From CBDEGK01 sp965237855 (lineage in GTDB: Bacteria; Pseudomonadota; Gammaproteobacteria; Pseudomonadales; Halieaceae), in contig CBDEGK010000008.1 in assembly GCA_965237855.1 (NCBI GenBank), forward strand, positions 62,001-126,000: DNA of 64,000 nucleotides, given 5' to 3'. This document shows, piece by piece, positions 28,101-36,018 of this stretch. The position numbers were made by a program, and so were the translations under genes. Numbering within the stretch: the first letter of the stretch is position 1; each line of letters begins with the position of its first letter. The notes beneath the pieces were generated by a model. That model worked only from the letters and a program-made list of their open reading frames with translations. It did not search any database and was not told the DNA's origin.

Positions 28101-29703
28101 CAAACATCTGTTTGAAATAGTCGTAGATGATGCGCGGCTTGTCGGACAGACAGGCCAGGGCACTGTCGTTACCCATGGAGCTGACCGGGTCGCGCAACTC
28201 CCGTACCAGCGGCAATAACATGAACTGCATGGTTTCGGTGGTAAAACCAAACGCCTTCATGCGGTCGATCAGCGACTCAGGCTCAAAACCGTGTGGCTCT
28301 TCGTCGGTGTGAAGATCCGAAAAATCAATGCGTTGATTGGCAATCCACTCGCCGAAGGGCTTGGAAGTAGACCACTCGCCTTTCAGCTCTTCATCGGTGA
28401 TCAGCTTGCCTTCAGCGAAGTCGAGCAGGAACATCTTGCCCGGTTGCAGTCGGCCCTTGCTTTTAACATTGGCCGGGTCGATCTCTACGACGCCCACTTC
28501 CGAGGCCATGATGACCTTGTCGTCGTGGGTGATGTAGTAGCGGCTGGGGCGCAGGCCGTTGCGATCGAGTACCGCGCCAATGTAGTGACCGTCGGTGAAG
28601 ACGATGGAGGCGGGTCCATCCCAGGGCTCCATCATGGTGGAGTTGTATTCGTAGAAATCTCTCTTGGCCTGGGACATTTCCTCGTCATTCTGCCAGGCCT
28701 CAGGAATCATCAGCATGATGGCTTCCTGCAGGGTGCGACCGTTCATCAGCATGAATTCGAGCACGTTGTCAAAGCTACCGGAGTCGGAGCAGTCGGGCTC
28801 AACCACCGGGAACAGCTTGTGGATCTCGGTGCCAAACAATTCGCTTTCAACCACACCCTGGCGGGCATGCATGGAGTTGATATTACCCTGGCGGGTATTG
28901 ATTTCGCCATTGTGGCTCATGAAACGGTTGGGCTGAGCCCGGTCCCAGGAGGGGAAGGTATTGGTGCTGAAACGGGAGTGCACCATCGCCAGGTGCGCCT
29001 CGTAATCGTCGTCCTGCAGGTCGGGATAGAACGGCATCAGCTGATCCGGTGTCAGCATGCCCTTGTAGACGATGACCTTGGAGGACAGGGTGCATATATA
29101 AAAGGCGTCTGATTCGGCCAGGTCGTGCTCGGTGCGCAAGGTGCGCGTCGCCAACTTGCGAATGACGTACAGCTGGCGTTCGAAATCATCGCCACTGACA
29201 CCGTCAGCCGCGCCGACATACAGTTGCTCTATAACTGGCATGGAGGCAAGGGCGGTGGGGCCCACGTCGGCCTTCTCAGGCTGCACATTCAACTCGCGCC
29301 AACCAATGAAGGTCTGGCCCTGCATGGTGATGAATTCTTCTACCGTGGCTTTACAGTGGGCGCGTTCGTGCTGGTCCTGAGGCAGGAAGACGTTGCCTAC
29401 TGCATAATGGCCTTTTTCCGGAAGATCGACGCCAAAAACGGATTTTGCTGATTTTTTAAGGAATTTATGGGGAATTGCAGTGAGAATGCCACAGCCATCG
29501 CCGGTATTGGTTTCGCAGCCGCAACCGCCGCGATGGTTCATGCGACGCAAGGCGTGGTCAGCCTCCAGTACGATCTCGCGGCTGGGGCGGCCCTTCATGT
29601 CGGCCACGAAGCCAACACCACAAGAGTCCTTCTCATTGGCCGGATCGTACAGTCCCTGGGCTCCCGGGCGGGATAAGGGACGCGTTTCTTCGTTCAAATT
29701 CAT
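25108..29703 (-). CDS. gltB: Glutamate synthase (NADPH) large subunit
   Basis: GltB makes two glutamates from glutamine and 2-oxoglutarate. The 1531-residue protein has the class II amidotransferase domain with its nucleophile Cys at about residue 28 (DSCGVGFVAD, preceded by a propeptide), the central domain, the FMN-binding synthase domain (GGKSNTGEGGEDPERF, APGEGGELPGGKV-like loop, GHDGGTGASPLTSIKHAG), the 3Fe-4S cysteines in CIMMRKCHLNTCPVG, and the C-terminal beta-helix (GAxxG-type repeats). Divergent from hemE. Many long antisense readings across it are shadows. Confidence 0.98.
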   Translation of the reverse strand: MNLNEETRPLSRPGAQGLYDPANEKDSCGVGFVADMKGRPSREIVLEADHALRRMNHRGGCGCETNTGDGCGILTAIPHKFLKKSAKSVFGVDLPEKGHYAVGNVFLPQDQHERAHCKATVEEFITMQGQTFIGWRELNVQPEKADVGPTALASMPVIEQLYVGAADGVSGDDFERQLYVIRKLATRTLRTEHDLAESDAFYICTLSSKVIVYKGMLTPDQLMPFYPDLQDDDYEAHLAMVHSRFSTNTFPSWDRAQPNRFMSHNGEINTRQGNINSMHARQGVVESELFGTEIHKLFPVVEPDCSDSGSFDNVLEFMLMNGRTLQEAIMLMIPEAWQNDEEMSQAKRDFYEYNSTMMEPWDGPASIVFTDGHYIGAVLDRNGLRPSRYYITHDDKVIMASEVGVVEIDPANVKSKGRLQPGKMFLLDFAEGKLITDEELKGEWSTSKPFGEWIANQRIDFSDLHTDEEPHGFEPESLIDRMKAFGFTTETMQFMLLPLVRELRDPVSSMGNDSALACLSDKPRIIYDYFKQMFAQVTNPAIDSIREEVVMSLECYIGPEGNLLAPTEQHAHRLRIPHPILTNEEMAAIRHLNYKGWRTKVIDITYPQSEQEAGLEAALSRINEEASQAIADGYGLIALSDRAVSKQRVPVSTLLAAGSVHQHLVNNSERTRIGIVVETGEAREVHHHCMLIGFGVDAINPYLAFESLWQAQREGLLPGDRFDKDNKIVAAYRKGVAKGMFKVMAKMGISTLHSYKGAQIFEAVGIADEVIEYCFKGTPSRVAGVGFDVLAEESLRRHEVAFPTVETTRIPVLENPGEIHWRDRGEKHMWNPETISAVQEASRTNSRDAYDRFVKASDEEATRGATLRGLMSFKEGVNGGPIDIDQVEDAKDIVKRFCTGAMSFGSISQEAHETLAVAMNRIGGKSNTGEGGEDPERFKPLANGDSKRSAIKQVASGRFGVTAHYLANADEIQIKIAQGAKPGEGGELPGGKVDDFIAKLRYSTPGVGLISPPPHHDIYSIEDMAQLIHDLKNANRNARISVKLVSEMGVGTIASGVTKAKADHIVIAGHDGGTGASPLTSIKHAGLPWELGIAETHQTLVMNDLRSRVVLQTDGQLKTGKDVVIAALLGAEEFGFATLPLVTLGCIMMRKCHLNTCPVGIATQDPKLREKFTGAPENVVNYFFLLAEEIREIMAKLGFRTINEMIGRSDALETAAAEGHWKANGLDLTSILAIAEKPHDNVGTYQTMEQDHGLELALDNEIIKQAQAAIDNGDKVEIELPIVNINRVVGTMLSHKIADKWGADGLPEDTIKIKLNGSAGQSLGAFMSKGISIEVEGDCNDYVGKGLSGGKLTVYPSKNSTFVAEDNIIVGNVCLYGATSGEAYFRGIAAERFCVRNSGASAVIEGIGDHGCEYMTGGRVVVLGKTGRNFAAGMSGGIAYILDSDGDFRNRCNMGMVALETVSAPEDIAELRQLVKNHAVNTGSVVAQQVLNNWEDSLNKFVKVMPTDYKRVLQERAEKAAAEQQAEANVA

Positions 29704-29832
29704 CTATGGCTGCTCCAAAAGCGGCTTATATCAGTGTTCAGTTTGTCGGGAAGCTGGGTCGCGCAATGGCTGCGCTGCTGATAAATACAAAAACGGGGCT
29801 GAAATGACAATCACTGAATTACCTAAAAAATC

Positions 29833-29850
29833 GGGGGGGGGGGGGGGGGG
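29833..29850 (+). repeat. Homopolymer of 18 G residues
   Basis: An uninterrupted run of 18 G follows AAAAAATC in the 304-base gap between the divergent gltB and hemE starts. The rest of the gap holds no gene that I can recognise. Runs of this length are unstable by slipped-strand pairing and are used for phase variation in some bacteria; they are also prone to sequencing and assembly error. It lies 130 bases from the gltB start and 158 from hemE. Confidence 0.95.
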
Positions 29851-30007
29851 CAATTCTACTCAAATGCGGACCACATTGCCAGAAAGCCAATTAGTACCAA
29901 AACCGGCAGTCATCGGTGATTTAAAACCCATCAAGAGCACCGGTACTGGCTGCCTACAGTGCGACAACGTACAATGCACGCCCCCTGAACACACGTGTAC
30001 GCCATCA

Positions 30008-31057
30008 ATGTCAGAACTCAAGAATGACCGCTTCCTGCGCGCGCTGATGCGCGAACCCGTAGATCGCACGCCGGTGTGGATGATGCGCCAGGCCGGCCGC
30101 TACCTCCCGGAATATCGCGAACTGAGAAAACAGGCGGGGTCGTTTATGGACCTTTGCACCAACCCGGAACTGGCCTGTGAGGTGACGTTGCAGCCGTTGC
30201 GGCGCTACCCGATGGACGCCGCCATCCTTTTCTCCGATATCCTCACCATCCCGGATGCCATGGGTCTTGGCCTCTATTTTGAAGAGGGTGAAGGGCCGCG
30301 TTTCAAAAAGGTAATCGATGGTGAGAAAGATGTGGCTGAGCTGACGGTGGTTAACTCTCAGCGTGATCTAGCTTACGTCATGGATGCGGTGAAAACGATT
30401 CGCAGCGCGCTGGGCAATACCGTTCCTTTGATCGGCTTTGCCGGCAGCCCCTGGACCCTGGCGACTTACATGGTGGAGGGCGGCTCCAGCAAGGACTTCC
30501 AGAAGGTGAAGGCGCTGGCATTTAACCAGCCCGAGGTGATGCATCAGTTGTTATCGGTGCTGGCGGACTCTGTGGCGGATTACCTGCGCTGCCAGATTGA
30601 AGCCGGTGCCCAGGCGGTGCAGATCTTTGACACCTGGGGCGGGGCGCTGAGTGCGGCCGCCTATAAAGAGTATTCACTGCAGTACATGCAACGAATCGTC
30701 GCTGCCTTGCCAAAAGAAAACGAAGGTCGCCGGGTGCCGGTTATTCTGTTTACCAAGAATGGCGGTCAATGGTTGGAGGCCATAGCCGATAGCGGTGCGG
30801 CCGCCGTGGGTATCGACTGGACCACAGACATCGCCACCGCCCGCGCTAGAGTGGGCGACCGGGTTGCCCTGCAGGGTAATATGGATCCGACTATGTTGTA
30901 CGCCACACCAGAACGTATAAGGATGGAAGTGAAGAGGATCCTGGAAAGTTACGGGGAGGGTTCAGGCCATATCTTTAACCTGGGCCACGGTATTACCCCG
31001 GGAGTGAATCCAGATCATGTAACAGCGATGGTGGATGCCGTGCAGGAATTCGGCTAG
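30008..31057 (+). CDS. hemE: Uroporphyrinogen decarboxylase
   Basis: HemE decarboxylates the four acetate side chains of uroporphyrinogen III to give coproporphyrinogen III. From MSELKNDRFLRAL it is 349 residues, close to the 354 of E. coli. Signatures: PVWMMRQAGRYLPEYR, GFAGSPWTLATYMVEG, QIFDTWGGALS and FNLGHGITPGV. The frame is open far upstream through the G-tract into gltB, but that part is not protein-like. The stop overlaps that of convergent cysE. Confidence 0.97.
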   Translation: MSELKNDRFLRALMREPVDRTPVWMMRQAGRYLPEYRELRKQAGSFMDLCTNPELACEVTLQPLRRYPMDAAILFSDILTIPDAMGLGLYFEEGEGPRFKKVIDGEKDVAELTVVNSQRDLAYVMDAVKTIRSALGNTVPLIGFAGSPWTLATYMVEGGSSKDFQKVKALAFNQPEVMHQLLSVLADSVADYLRCQIEAGAQAVQIFDTWGGALSAAAYKEYSLQYMQRIVAALPKENEGRRVPVILFTKNGGQWLEAIADSGAAAVGIDWTTDIATARARVGDRVALQGNMDPTMLYATPERIRMEVKRILESYGEGSGHIFNLGHGITPGVNPDHVTAMVDAVQEFG

Positions 31058-31857
31058 ATCTGATAATCATCACAGGGAAAACTGTGATCCATCTCCAGGG
31101 CGGGTTGTTCTGAAGCAGGCTTGCCGACGACCTTGGCAGGCACACCGGCCACAGTGGTATGGGGTGGCACTTCCTTTAGGACGACGCTACCCGCACCCAC
31201 CTTGGCACCCTCTCCAATCTTGATATTGCCGAGGATCTTGGCACCCGCACTGATGAGCACGCCGTCACCCACCTTAGGGTGGCGATCGCCGTGCTCCTTG
31301 CCGGTACCACCGAGGGTGACGGACTGCAGGATCGAGACGTTGTTACCCACCACGGCAGTTTCACCGATAACCAGGCCGGTGGCGTGGTCCAGCATAATAC
31401 CGTGGCCAAGTTTGGCGGCGGGGTGAATGTCGACCCCGAACTCCGCTGACATGCGATTTTGGAAGAACAGTGCCAGTGATTCGCGACCTTCATTCCACAG
31501 GCAGTTCGCGACCCGGTGGGTCTGCAGGGCGTGAAAACCTTTGAAATAGAGAAACGGCACCGACAGCTGGGTGCAGGCGCTGTCTCTGTCCTCCACCGCC
31601 ATCAAGTCATTGCGAATGGAGGTACCGATGTTGGTGCAGGCGGCAAAGGCGTTTTCAATAACCTCGCGCAGGAGCAGAGAGGAAGCGGTCGGGCTGTCCA
31701 GCTTATTGGCCAGGTGGAAGCTCAGGGCCGATTCCAGTCTGCTGTGATTGAGAATGGTGGCGTGCAGGAAGCTGGCGAGAATAGGCTCCCGTGCCACCTC
31801 CGCTGCGGTTTCACTGAGAATTCGTTCCCATACGGGGTCGGTCGAGGGTTTGTTCAT
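31054..31857 (-). CDS. cysE: Serine O-acetyltransferase
   Basis: CysE acetylates serine for cysteine synthesis. From the ATG at 31857 (GGAG upstream) it has 267 residues: an N-terminal helical domain, then a left-handed beta-helix with hexapeptide repeats (DIHPAAKLGHGIMLDHATG, VSILQSVTLGGTGK, GDRHPKVGDGVLISAGA). The DHATGLVIGETAVVG active-site loop and the C-terminal tail ending DYQI, where Ile binds the synthase CysK, are present. A TTG two codons upstream is the longer alternative. Confidence 0.96.
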   Translation of the reverse strand: MNKPSTDPVWERILSETAAEVAREPILASFLHATILNHSRLESALSFHLANKLDSPTASSLLLREVIENAFAACTNIGTSIRNDLMAVEDRDSACTQLSVPFLYFKGFHALQTHRVANCLWNEGRESLALFFQNRMSAEFGVDIHPAAKLGHGIMLDHATGLVIGETAVVGNNVSILQSVTLGGTGKEHGDRHPKVGDGVLISAGAKILGNIKIGEGAKVGAGSVVLKEVPPHTTVAGVPAKVVGKPASEQPALEMDHSFPCDDYQI

Positions 31858-31872
31858 GGTCAATCTCCGCGC

Positions 31873-32556
31873 TCAGGCGTCAACATTGTGGCCCAGATTG
31901 CAGCGACAACGCCACAGCTGGTGCCCGCTCTGTAAATATTTACGCTCAAACAGGGTGAGCGGATTTTCCGGTGCTATGAGATCAACCATGGGGACGCTGC
32001 CGGCCAGATTCAAGGCCACGCCAAATTCTTCGACATAGGTTTGCCAATTACTGCGCAGCTGCAGTTGTCCTCCCAATTGTAGCAAGGCAGTGAAATCTGC
32101 TGAGCCATGTATGCGGCGCTGGAATTGTCCCGGTTTGGGCCAGGGATTGGGATAGAGAAGATAGTGGTGGCTGATCCGCCAGCCGGCCGCCAGGCACAGG
32201 CGCCAGAAATCGCCGCAATCGGCCTGTACCAGCTGATAGTTAGAAGAAGTTGCGGCCTGGTGTTTGCCAATCCTGTAAGCAGATTTGTCTATTCCCAATA
32301 CCAACGCCTGCGGGTGCAGGTCGGCCAGGATCGAACTGCTCAGGCCGGTGCCACAGAATGAATCCAATATCAGTGGCCCCGTGTGCCCTTCAACTCGCTG
32401 GTAGATAGCATCGAAAACCCTGCGGCTATGGTCCGGTAGCGGGCGCAGATGATGGCTTGTGAGGTGTTTATGGACCCGTTCAGCCAGGCGCGGGTGAACA
32501 AAGCGCTGCTTGCTTATTATGGCCGTGGAGTTTCCCGATGTTTGAAGTTGCGCCAT
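31873..32556 (-). CDS. TrmB-like tRNA (guanine-N7)-methyltransferase family protein
   Basis: A 227-residue Rossmann methyltransferase: SAM-binding LILDSFCGTGLSS (about 63-75), acidic LGIDKS, LVQADCGDFW and a TrmB-like catalytic segment YPNPWPKPGQFQRRIHGS. True TrmB has FPDPWPKKRH here; the Asp-to-Asn and loss of the KKRHHKRR stretch suggest a divergent paralogue with a different or altered tRNA target. A GTG one codon upstream is an alternative start. Divergent from the acyltransferase gene across about 20 bases. Confidence 0.75.
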   Translation of the reverse strand: MAQLQTSGNSTAIISKQRFVHPRLAERVHKHLTSHHLRPLPDHSRRVFDAIYQRVEGHTGPLILDSFCGTGLSSSILADLHPQALVLGIDKSAYRIGKHQAATSSNYQLVQADCGDFWRLCLAAGWRISHHYLLYPNPWPKPGQFQRRIHGSADFTALLQLGGQLQLRSNWQTYVEEFGVALNLAGSVPMVDLIAPENPLTLFERKYLQSGHQLWRCRCNLGHNVDA

Positions 32557-32575
32557 CACGCTGCCATCATAAGTT

Positions 32576-33298
32576 ATGCGACAAGATCTCAGACCCTACT
32601 GGGTTAAAAAATTCTACCTGAAATTCCGCTGGCTTTACGCCGAGCATTTTTTGCGCCCGGCGGCGGATTATTTGGGTGATCACCATACCATTATGAAGCC
32701 CTGGTACGTCTCATTTGACGGCCCCAGCATCCGCATCGGCAAATGTGTCACCATTATTGGTGAACGGGCCAAGCCGGTTGAGCTGGGGGTTTGGGGCCGG
32801 GAGCCCGATACCGGTGCTATCACCATTGGGGACTATGTGCTGATAAGCCCCGGTACCCGGATCAGCGCCAGTGATGAAATTACCATCGGTGACAGTGTCA
32901 TGATGGCTAACAGTGTCTATATCACTGATTCAGACTGGCATGGCATCTATGATCGCACCGAGCGCAGTGACGAGGTGACGCCGGTCCGCATCGCCAACAA
33001 TGTCTGGCTGGGTGATCACTGCGTCGTTCTCAAGGGTGTCACGATCGGCGAGAACAGCGTTGTTGCAGCCCACGCCGTCGTCAGCAAGGATGTGCCCGCC
33101 AATGTGGTTGTGGCCGGTAACCCGGCCAAGGTGGTCAAACAGCTGGACCCGGATAAGGGGTTTACCACGCGGGCCGATTTTTTCGTAGAGCCGGTGCAAC
33201 TGGCTGAGTACTACGACTCCATAGAGCGCCTGGTGCTTGGCAAGAACGGCTTTTTCAACTGGCTTCGAGCACTGTTGTTTCCCACCACCCGGGACTGA
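32576..33298 (+). CDS. Hexapeptide-repeat acyltransferase (left-handed beta-helix)
   Basis: A 240-residue protein with a basic, amphipathic N-terminus (about 1-35) and a left-handed beta-helix of isoleucine-rich hexapeptides (about 50-185): AITIGDYVLISPGTRI, EITIGDSVMMANSV, NNVWLGDHCVVLKGVTIG, ENSVVAAHAVVSKDVP, VVAGNPAKVVK. The last motif is typical of WcaF/NodL/maltose-type O-acetyltransferases. Acceptor unknown; a surface sugar is the usual choice. No cell-envelope cluster surrounds it. It converges on srkA. Confidence 0.85.
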   Translation: MRQDLRPYWVKKFYLKFRWLYAEHFLRPAADYLGDHHTIMKPWYVSFDGPSIRIGKCVTIIGERAKPVELGVWGREPDTGAITIGDYVLISPGTRISASDEITIGDSVMMANSVYITDSDWHGIYDRTERSDEVTPVRIANNVWLGDHCVVLKGVTIGENSVVAAHAVVSKDVPANVVVAGNPAKVVKQLDPDKGFTTRADFFVEPVQLAEYYDSIERLVLGKNGFFNWLRALLFPTTRD

Positions 33299-33300
33299 GC

Positions 33301-34278
33301 CTAGTAGATTTTCAGAGTGGGCTCGTCGAAGGCAGCCAGCTGTTCGCGCAGCTCGAGAATGTGATCAGACCAGTAGCGGGCGTCATTAAACCAGGGAAAA
33401 CTACGCGGGAAAGCCGGGTCTGACCAACGTCGGCCCAGCCAGGCCGAGTAGTACATAATACGCATGGTGCGCAGGGCCTCAATTGATTTGAGCTGGGCGG
33501 GATCGAAATCGCAAAACTCGTTGTAGCCTTCCAGCACTTCACTCATTTGCAGGCAGCGCTGCTGGTAGTCGCCGCTCAAAAGCATCCACAAGTCCTGGAT
33601 AGCGGGCGCCGAGACACAATCATCCAGGTCGACGAAGTGCGCGGTATTGTCGCGCCATAGAACATTGCCCGAGTGGCAGTCTCCGTGCACCCGAATGCAA
33701 TCTGTCGCGGTATAGTTCGCTTCAATGGGGGGGATGAGGTCTTCGCATAATGTCACGTAGGCCGTGTGCAATTCTGTGGGGATAAAGTGTTCGCTGAGAA
33801 ATTCGTAGCTATCCCGTGCCCAGCGCTGGCTGCTAAGATCAATTCGATGCTCAAACGGCTTGCTGGCACCTACCGCATGTATGCGACCCAGGGTTCGGCC
33901 CAGCACCAGCAGGCAGTCCATGTTATCCAGCTCCGGTGGGTGGCCGCCCTGGCGAGTGAACAGGCTGAACTGGAAATCGCCGTATTGGTGAAGGGTCTCG
34001 CCCTGGGCATTGGCCAGTGGCGCCACCACTGAGATATCCGCCTCTTTCAATTCAGCCGTGAAGCTATGTTCCTCAAGAATCTGCTCACGACTCCAGCGCT
34101 GGGGTCGGTAGAACTTGGCGATCAACGGCAGCGCATCTTCGATGCCCACCTGGTAGACACGATTTTCGTAACTGTTGAGGGCCAGTAAGCGGGCGTCGCA
34201 GAGATAGTCGAGGCTCTCCACCGCCTCCATGACCAGCTCTGGTGTCAACGCGTCGTAGGGATGTTCTTGTTCAGTCAT
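33301..34278 (-). CDS. srkA: Stress response kinase A (YihE/RdoA family Ser/Thr kinase)
   Basis: SrkA is an aminoglycoside-phosphotransferase-fold Ser/Thr kinase known in E. coli to protect cells from stress-induced death. The 325 residues contain the nucleotide-binding NRVYQVG region, the catalytic loop CIRVHGDCHSGNVLW and the metal-binding HFVDLDDC. Its first 8 bases overlap the end of modC (ATGACTGA), so it is translationally coupled to the molybdate transporter. In E. coli it is instead coupled to dsbA. Confidence 0.93.
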   Translation of the reverse strand: MTEQEHPYDALTPELVMEAVESLDYLCDARLLALNSYENRVYQVGIEDALPLIAKFYRPQRWSREQILEEHSFTAELKEADISVVAPLANAQGETLHQYGDFQFSLFTRQGGHPPELDNMDCLLVLGRTLGRIHAVGASKPFEHRIDLSSQRWARDSYEFLSEHFIPTELHTAYVTLCEDLIPPIEANYTATDCIRVHGDCHSGNVLWRDNTAHFVDLDDCVSAPAIQDLWMLLSGDYQQRCLQMSEVLEGYNEFCDFDPAQLKSIEALRTMRIMYYSAWLGRRWSDPAFPRSFPWFNDARYWSDHILELREQLAAFDEPTLKIY

Positions 34279-35347
34279 GCAATAGTGCTACCGTTTTTAT
34301 CTGGGCAAACAACTGGGTGCCTACTTCTAAACCGAGGGCGACGATGGATTTGCGGGTTATTCGGGCCAGTAGAAATTGATCATCCACCTGTAGTTTCACC
34401 AACAGGCGATTGCTGTCGCCGCCCTCTATCTCGACAATGGTCGCTGGCAGGATATTGAGGATACTGGTGCCGGACGGTGGAGTCAGGCACAGGCTCACAT
34501 CGCGTGCCGGAATGCGAAGCCGGAGCAAGGCGTCGGGTTTCAGCTCGGTGCTGGCGACGTAGAGATTGTGTTGCCCCAGGGAGAGCCGGGTGAGACCAAA
34601 TTCCGGTTCTGCTGCGGATACCGCGGCGCTGATAATGGCGGCCGCTTGCTCCTCGTGGGCAATTGCCAGTTCCAGGTGCGAGCTGAGTTCCAGGGTTGCC
34701 CCGTCGGCGACGATGCTGCCGTGATCCAGTACGATCAGGCGATCAGATAACCTGGCGACTTCCTCCATGTCGTGACTGACATAGATCATGGGGATATTGG
34801 TCTCCGCCTGCAGGGTCTGCAGGTGGCGCATGATGTCGCGGCGGCTGCTCCGATCCAGGTTGGCCAGTGGTTCATCCATAAACAAGATCGCTGGGTTATT
34901 AATCAGTGCTCGACCAATGGCTACCCGTTGTTGCTGTCCGGCTGACAGTTGCTGCGGATAGCGATCTAACAGGGGTCCCAGTTGCAGCCAGTCGCAGACC
35001 TGTTCCAGTGCCGGTCCACCCGGCCGATGCTGGCGTTCTTGTGCATAACGGAGATTGCCAAGTGCCGACAGATGTGGGAACAATCGGCCGTCCTGGAATA
35101 CCATGCCGATACCGCGCAGATGAGTGGGGACGCAGGTTCCGTTTTCCTGCCAGGGTGTATCGCGAAATTGAATGCGGGTGGATTCGTCGCCGGGCAACAA
35201 GCCAGCGAGGCAGTAAAGCAAGCTAGTCTTGCCGCAGCCGCTGGGCCCATAGATTGCCGTGGTGGCATGGTCTGCAATTGCACAACTCAGCCTTAATTCA
35301 AAGTTGTCGCTGCGCCGCAGGCGCACGTTGATCGTTAGCGCGCTCAA
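34271..35347 (-). CDS. modC: Molybdate ABC transporter ATP-binding protein
   Basis: ModC energises molybdate import. The reading from a TTG at 35347, which overlaps the modB stop (TTGA), gives 358 residues, close to the 352 of E. coli: MSALTINVRLRR, Walker A GPSGCGKTS, signature LSAGQQQRVAIGRAL, Walker B LFMDEPLAN, H-loop VSHDMEE, and a C-terminal TOBE/Mop domain for oxyanion sensing. The frame continues about 285 bases upstream, but that is antisense-free modB sequence in another frame and is not ModC-like. Confidence 0.94.
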   Translation of the reverse strand: MSALTINVRLRRSDNFELRLSCAIADHATTAIYGPSGCGKTSLLYCLAGLLPGDESTRIQFRDTPWQENGTCVPTHLRGIGMVFQDGRLFPHLSALGNLRYAQERQHRPGGPALEQVCDWLQLGPLLDRYPQQLSAGQQQRVAIGRALINNPAILFMDEPLANLDRSSRRDIMRHLQTLQAETNIPMIYVSHDMEEVARLSDRLIVLDHGSIVADGATLELSSHLELAIAHEEQAAAIISAAVSAAEPEFGLTRLSLGQHNLYVASTELKPDALLRLRIPARDVSLCLTPPSGTSILNILPATIVEIEGGDSNRLLVKLQVDDQFLLARITRKSIVALGLEVGTQLFAQIKTVALLHD

Positions 35348-36018
35348 CGGTTCAAGCCCCAGGTGCGGGTGTCGGCCCGGCGATACAGCAGGAACAGGGT
35401 GATGAATGAAAATATCATCAGGCCGGCGGCGAGCATATGCGCGCTGGCATAATCCAGTGACTCCACGCGGTCGTACAGGGCAATCGAAAGCACCTGCGTT
35501 TCGCCGGGAATATTGCCACCGATCATCAGTACCACTCCAAATTCGCCAACCGTGTGGGCAAAGCCGAGACTGGCGGCGCTGATAAAACTGTGGCGACAGC
35601 TGGGGAATATTACGCTGCGCCAGCGATCCCATTTGTCCGCGCCCAGGGTTGCCGCCGCCTCGAGTATGCCCTCCGGTAATTGCCTGAAAGCGGACTGCAG
35701 GGGTTGTACGACAAAAGGCAGGGAATAGATGGCGGAGCCGATGACCAGGGCATTGAAGCTGAAGGCCAGGCGTTCACCAGTAAGCTGTTGCCATAGGCTG
35801 CCCAGTGCTGACTGGGGGGCGAAGGCAATCAACAGGTAAAACCCCAGCACCGTGGGGGGCAGAATTAAGGGCAGGGCAACGATTGCCTCCACCGAGCTGC
35901 GGAAATTACTGCGTCCGCGCGCCAGCCACCAGGCCAGCGGGGTACTGATCACCAACAGCAGCAAGGTAGTGACTGTGGCCAACTCAACGGTGAGCCAGAT
36001 GACTCCCGCCTCGTTCAT
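35344..36018 (-). CDS. modB: Molybdate ABC transporter permease
   Basis: ModB is the membrane channel of the molybdate importer. The 224-residue protein has five to six hydrophobic segments and the EAA loop that contacts ModC (EAAATLGADKWDRWRSVIFP). LPLILPPTVLGFYLL in the third segment is typical of ModB. The start overlaps the modA stop (ATGA) and the stop overlaps the modC start. Confidence 0.96.
   Translation of the reverse strand: MNEAGVIWLTVELATVTTLLLLVISTPLAWWLARGRSNFRSSVEAIVALPLILPPTVLGFYLLIAFAPQSALGSLWQQLTGERLAFSFNALVIGSAIYSLPFVVQPLQSAFRQLPEGILEAAATLGADKWDRWRSVIFPSCRHSFISAASLGFAHTVGEFGVVLMIGGNIPGETQVLSIALYDRVESLDYASAHMLAAGLMIFSFITLFLLYRRADTRTWGLNR

Noticed and set aside
25903..29112. 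Long plus-strand readings opposite gltB (279 and 273 residues)
   Set aside because: Antisense shadows of a highly conserved gene; no recognisable motif or ribosome-binding site.
29480..30007. Upstream extension of the hemE frame by 176 residues through the G-tract
   Set aside because: It runs antisense over gltB, includes poly-Gly from the G-run and has no HemE similarity; the 349-residue reading matches the family length.
35348..35632. 95-residue N-terminal extension of modC
   Set aside because: It overlaps modB in another frame; the TTG at 35347 gives the usual ModC start and coupling.
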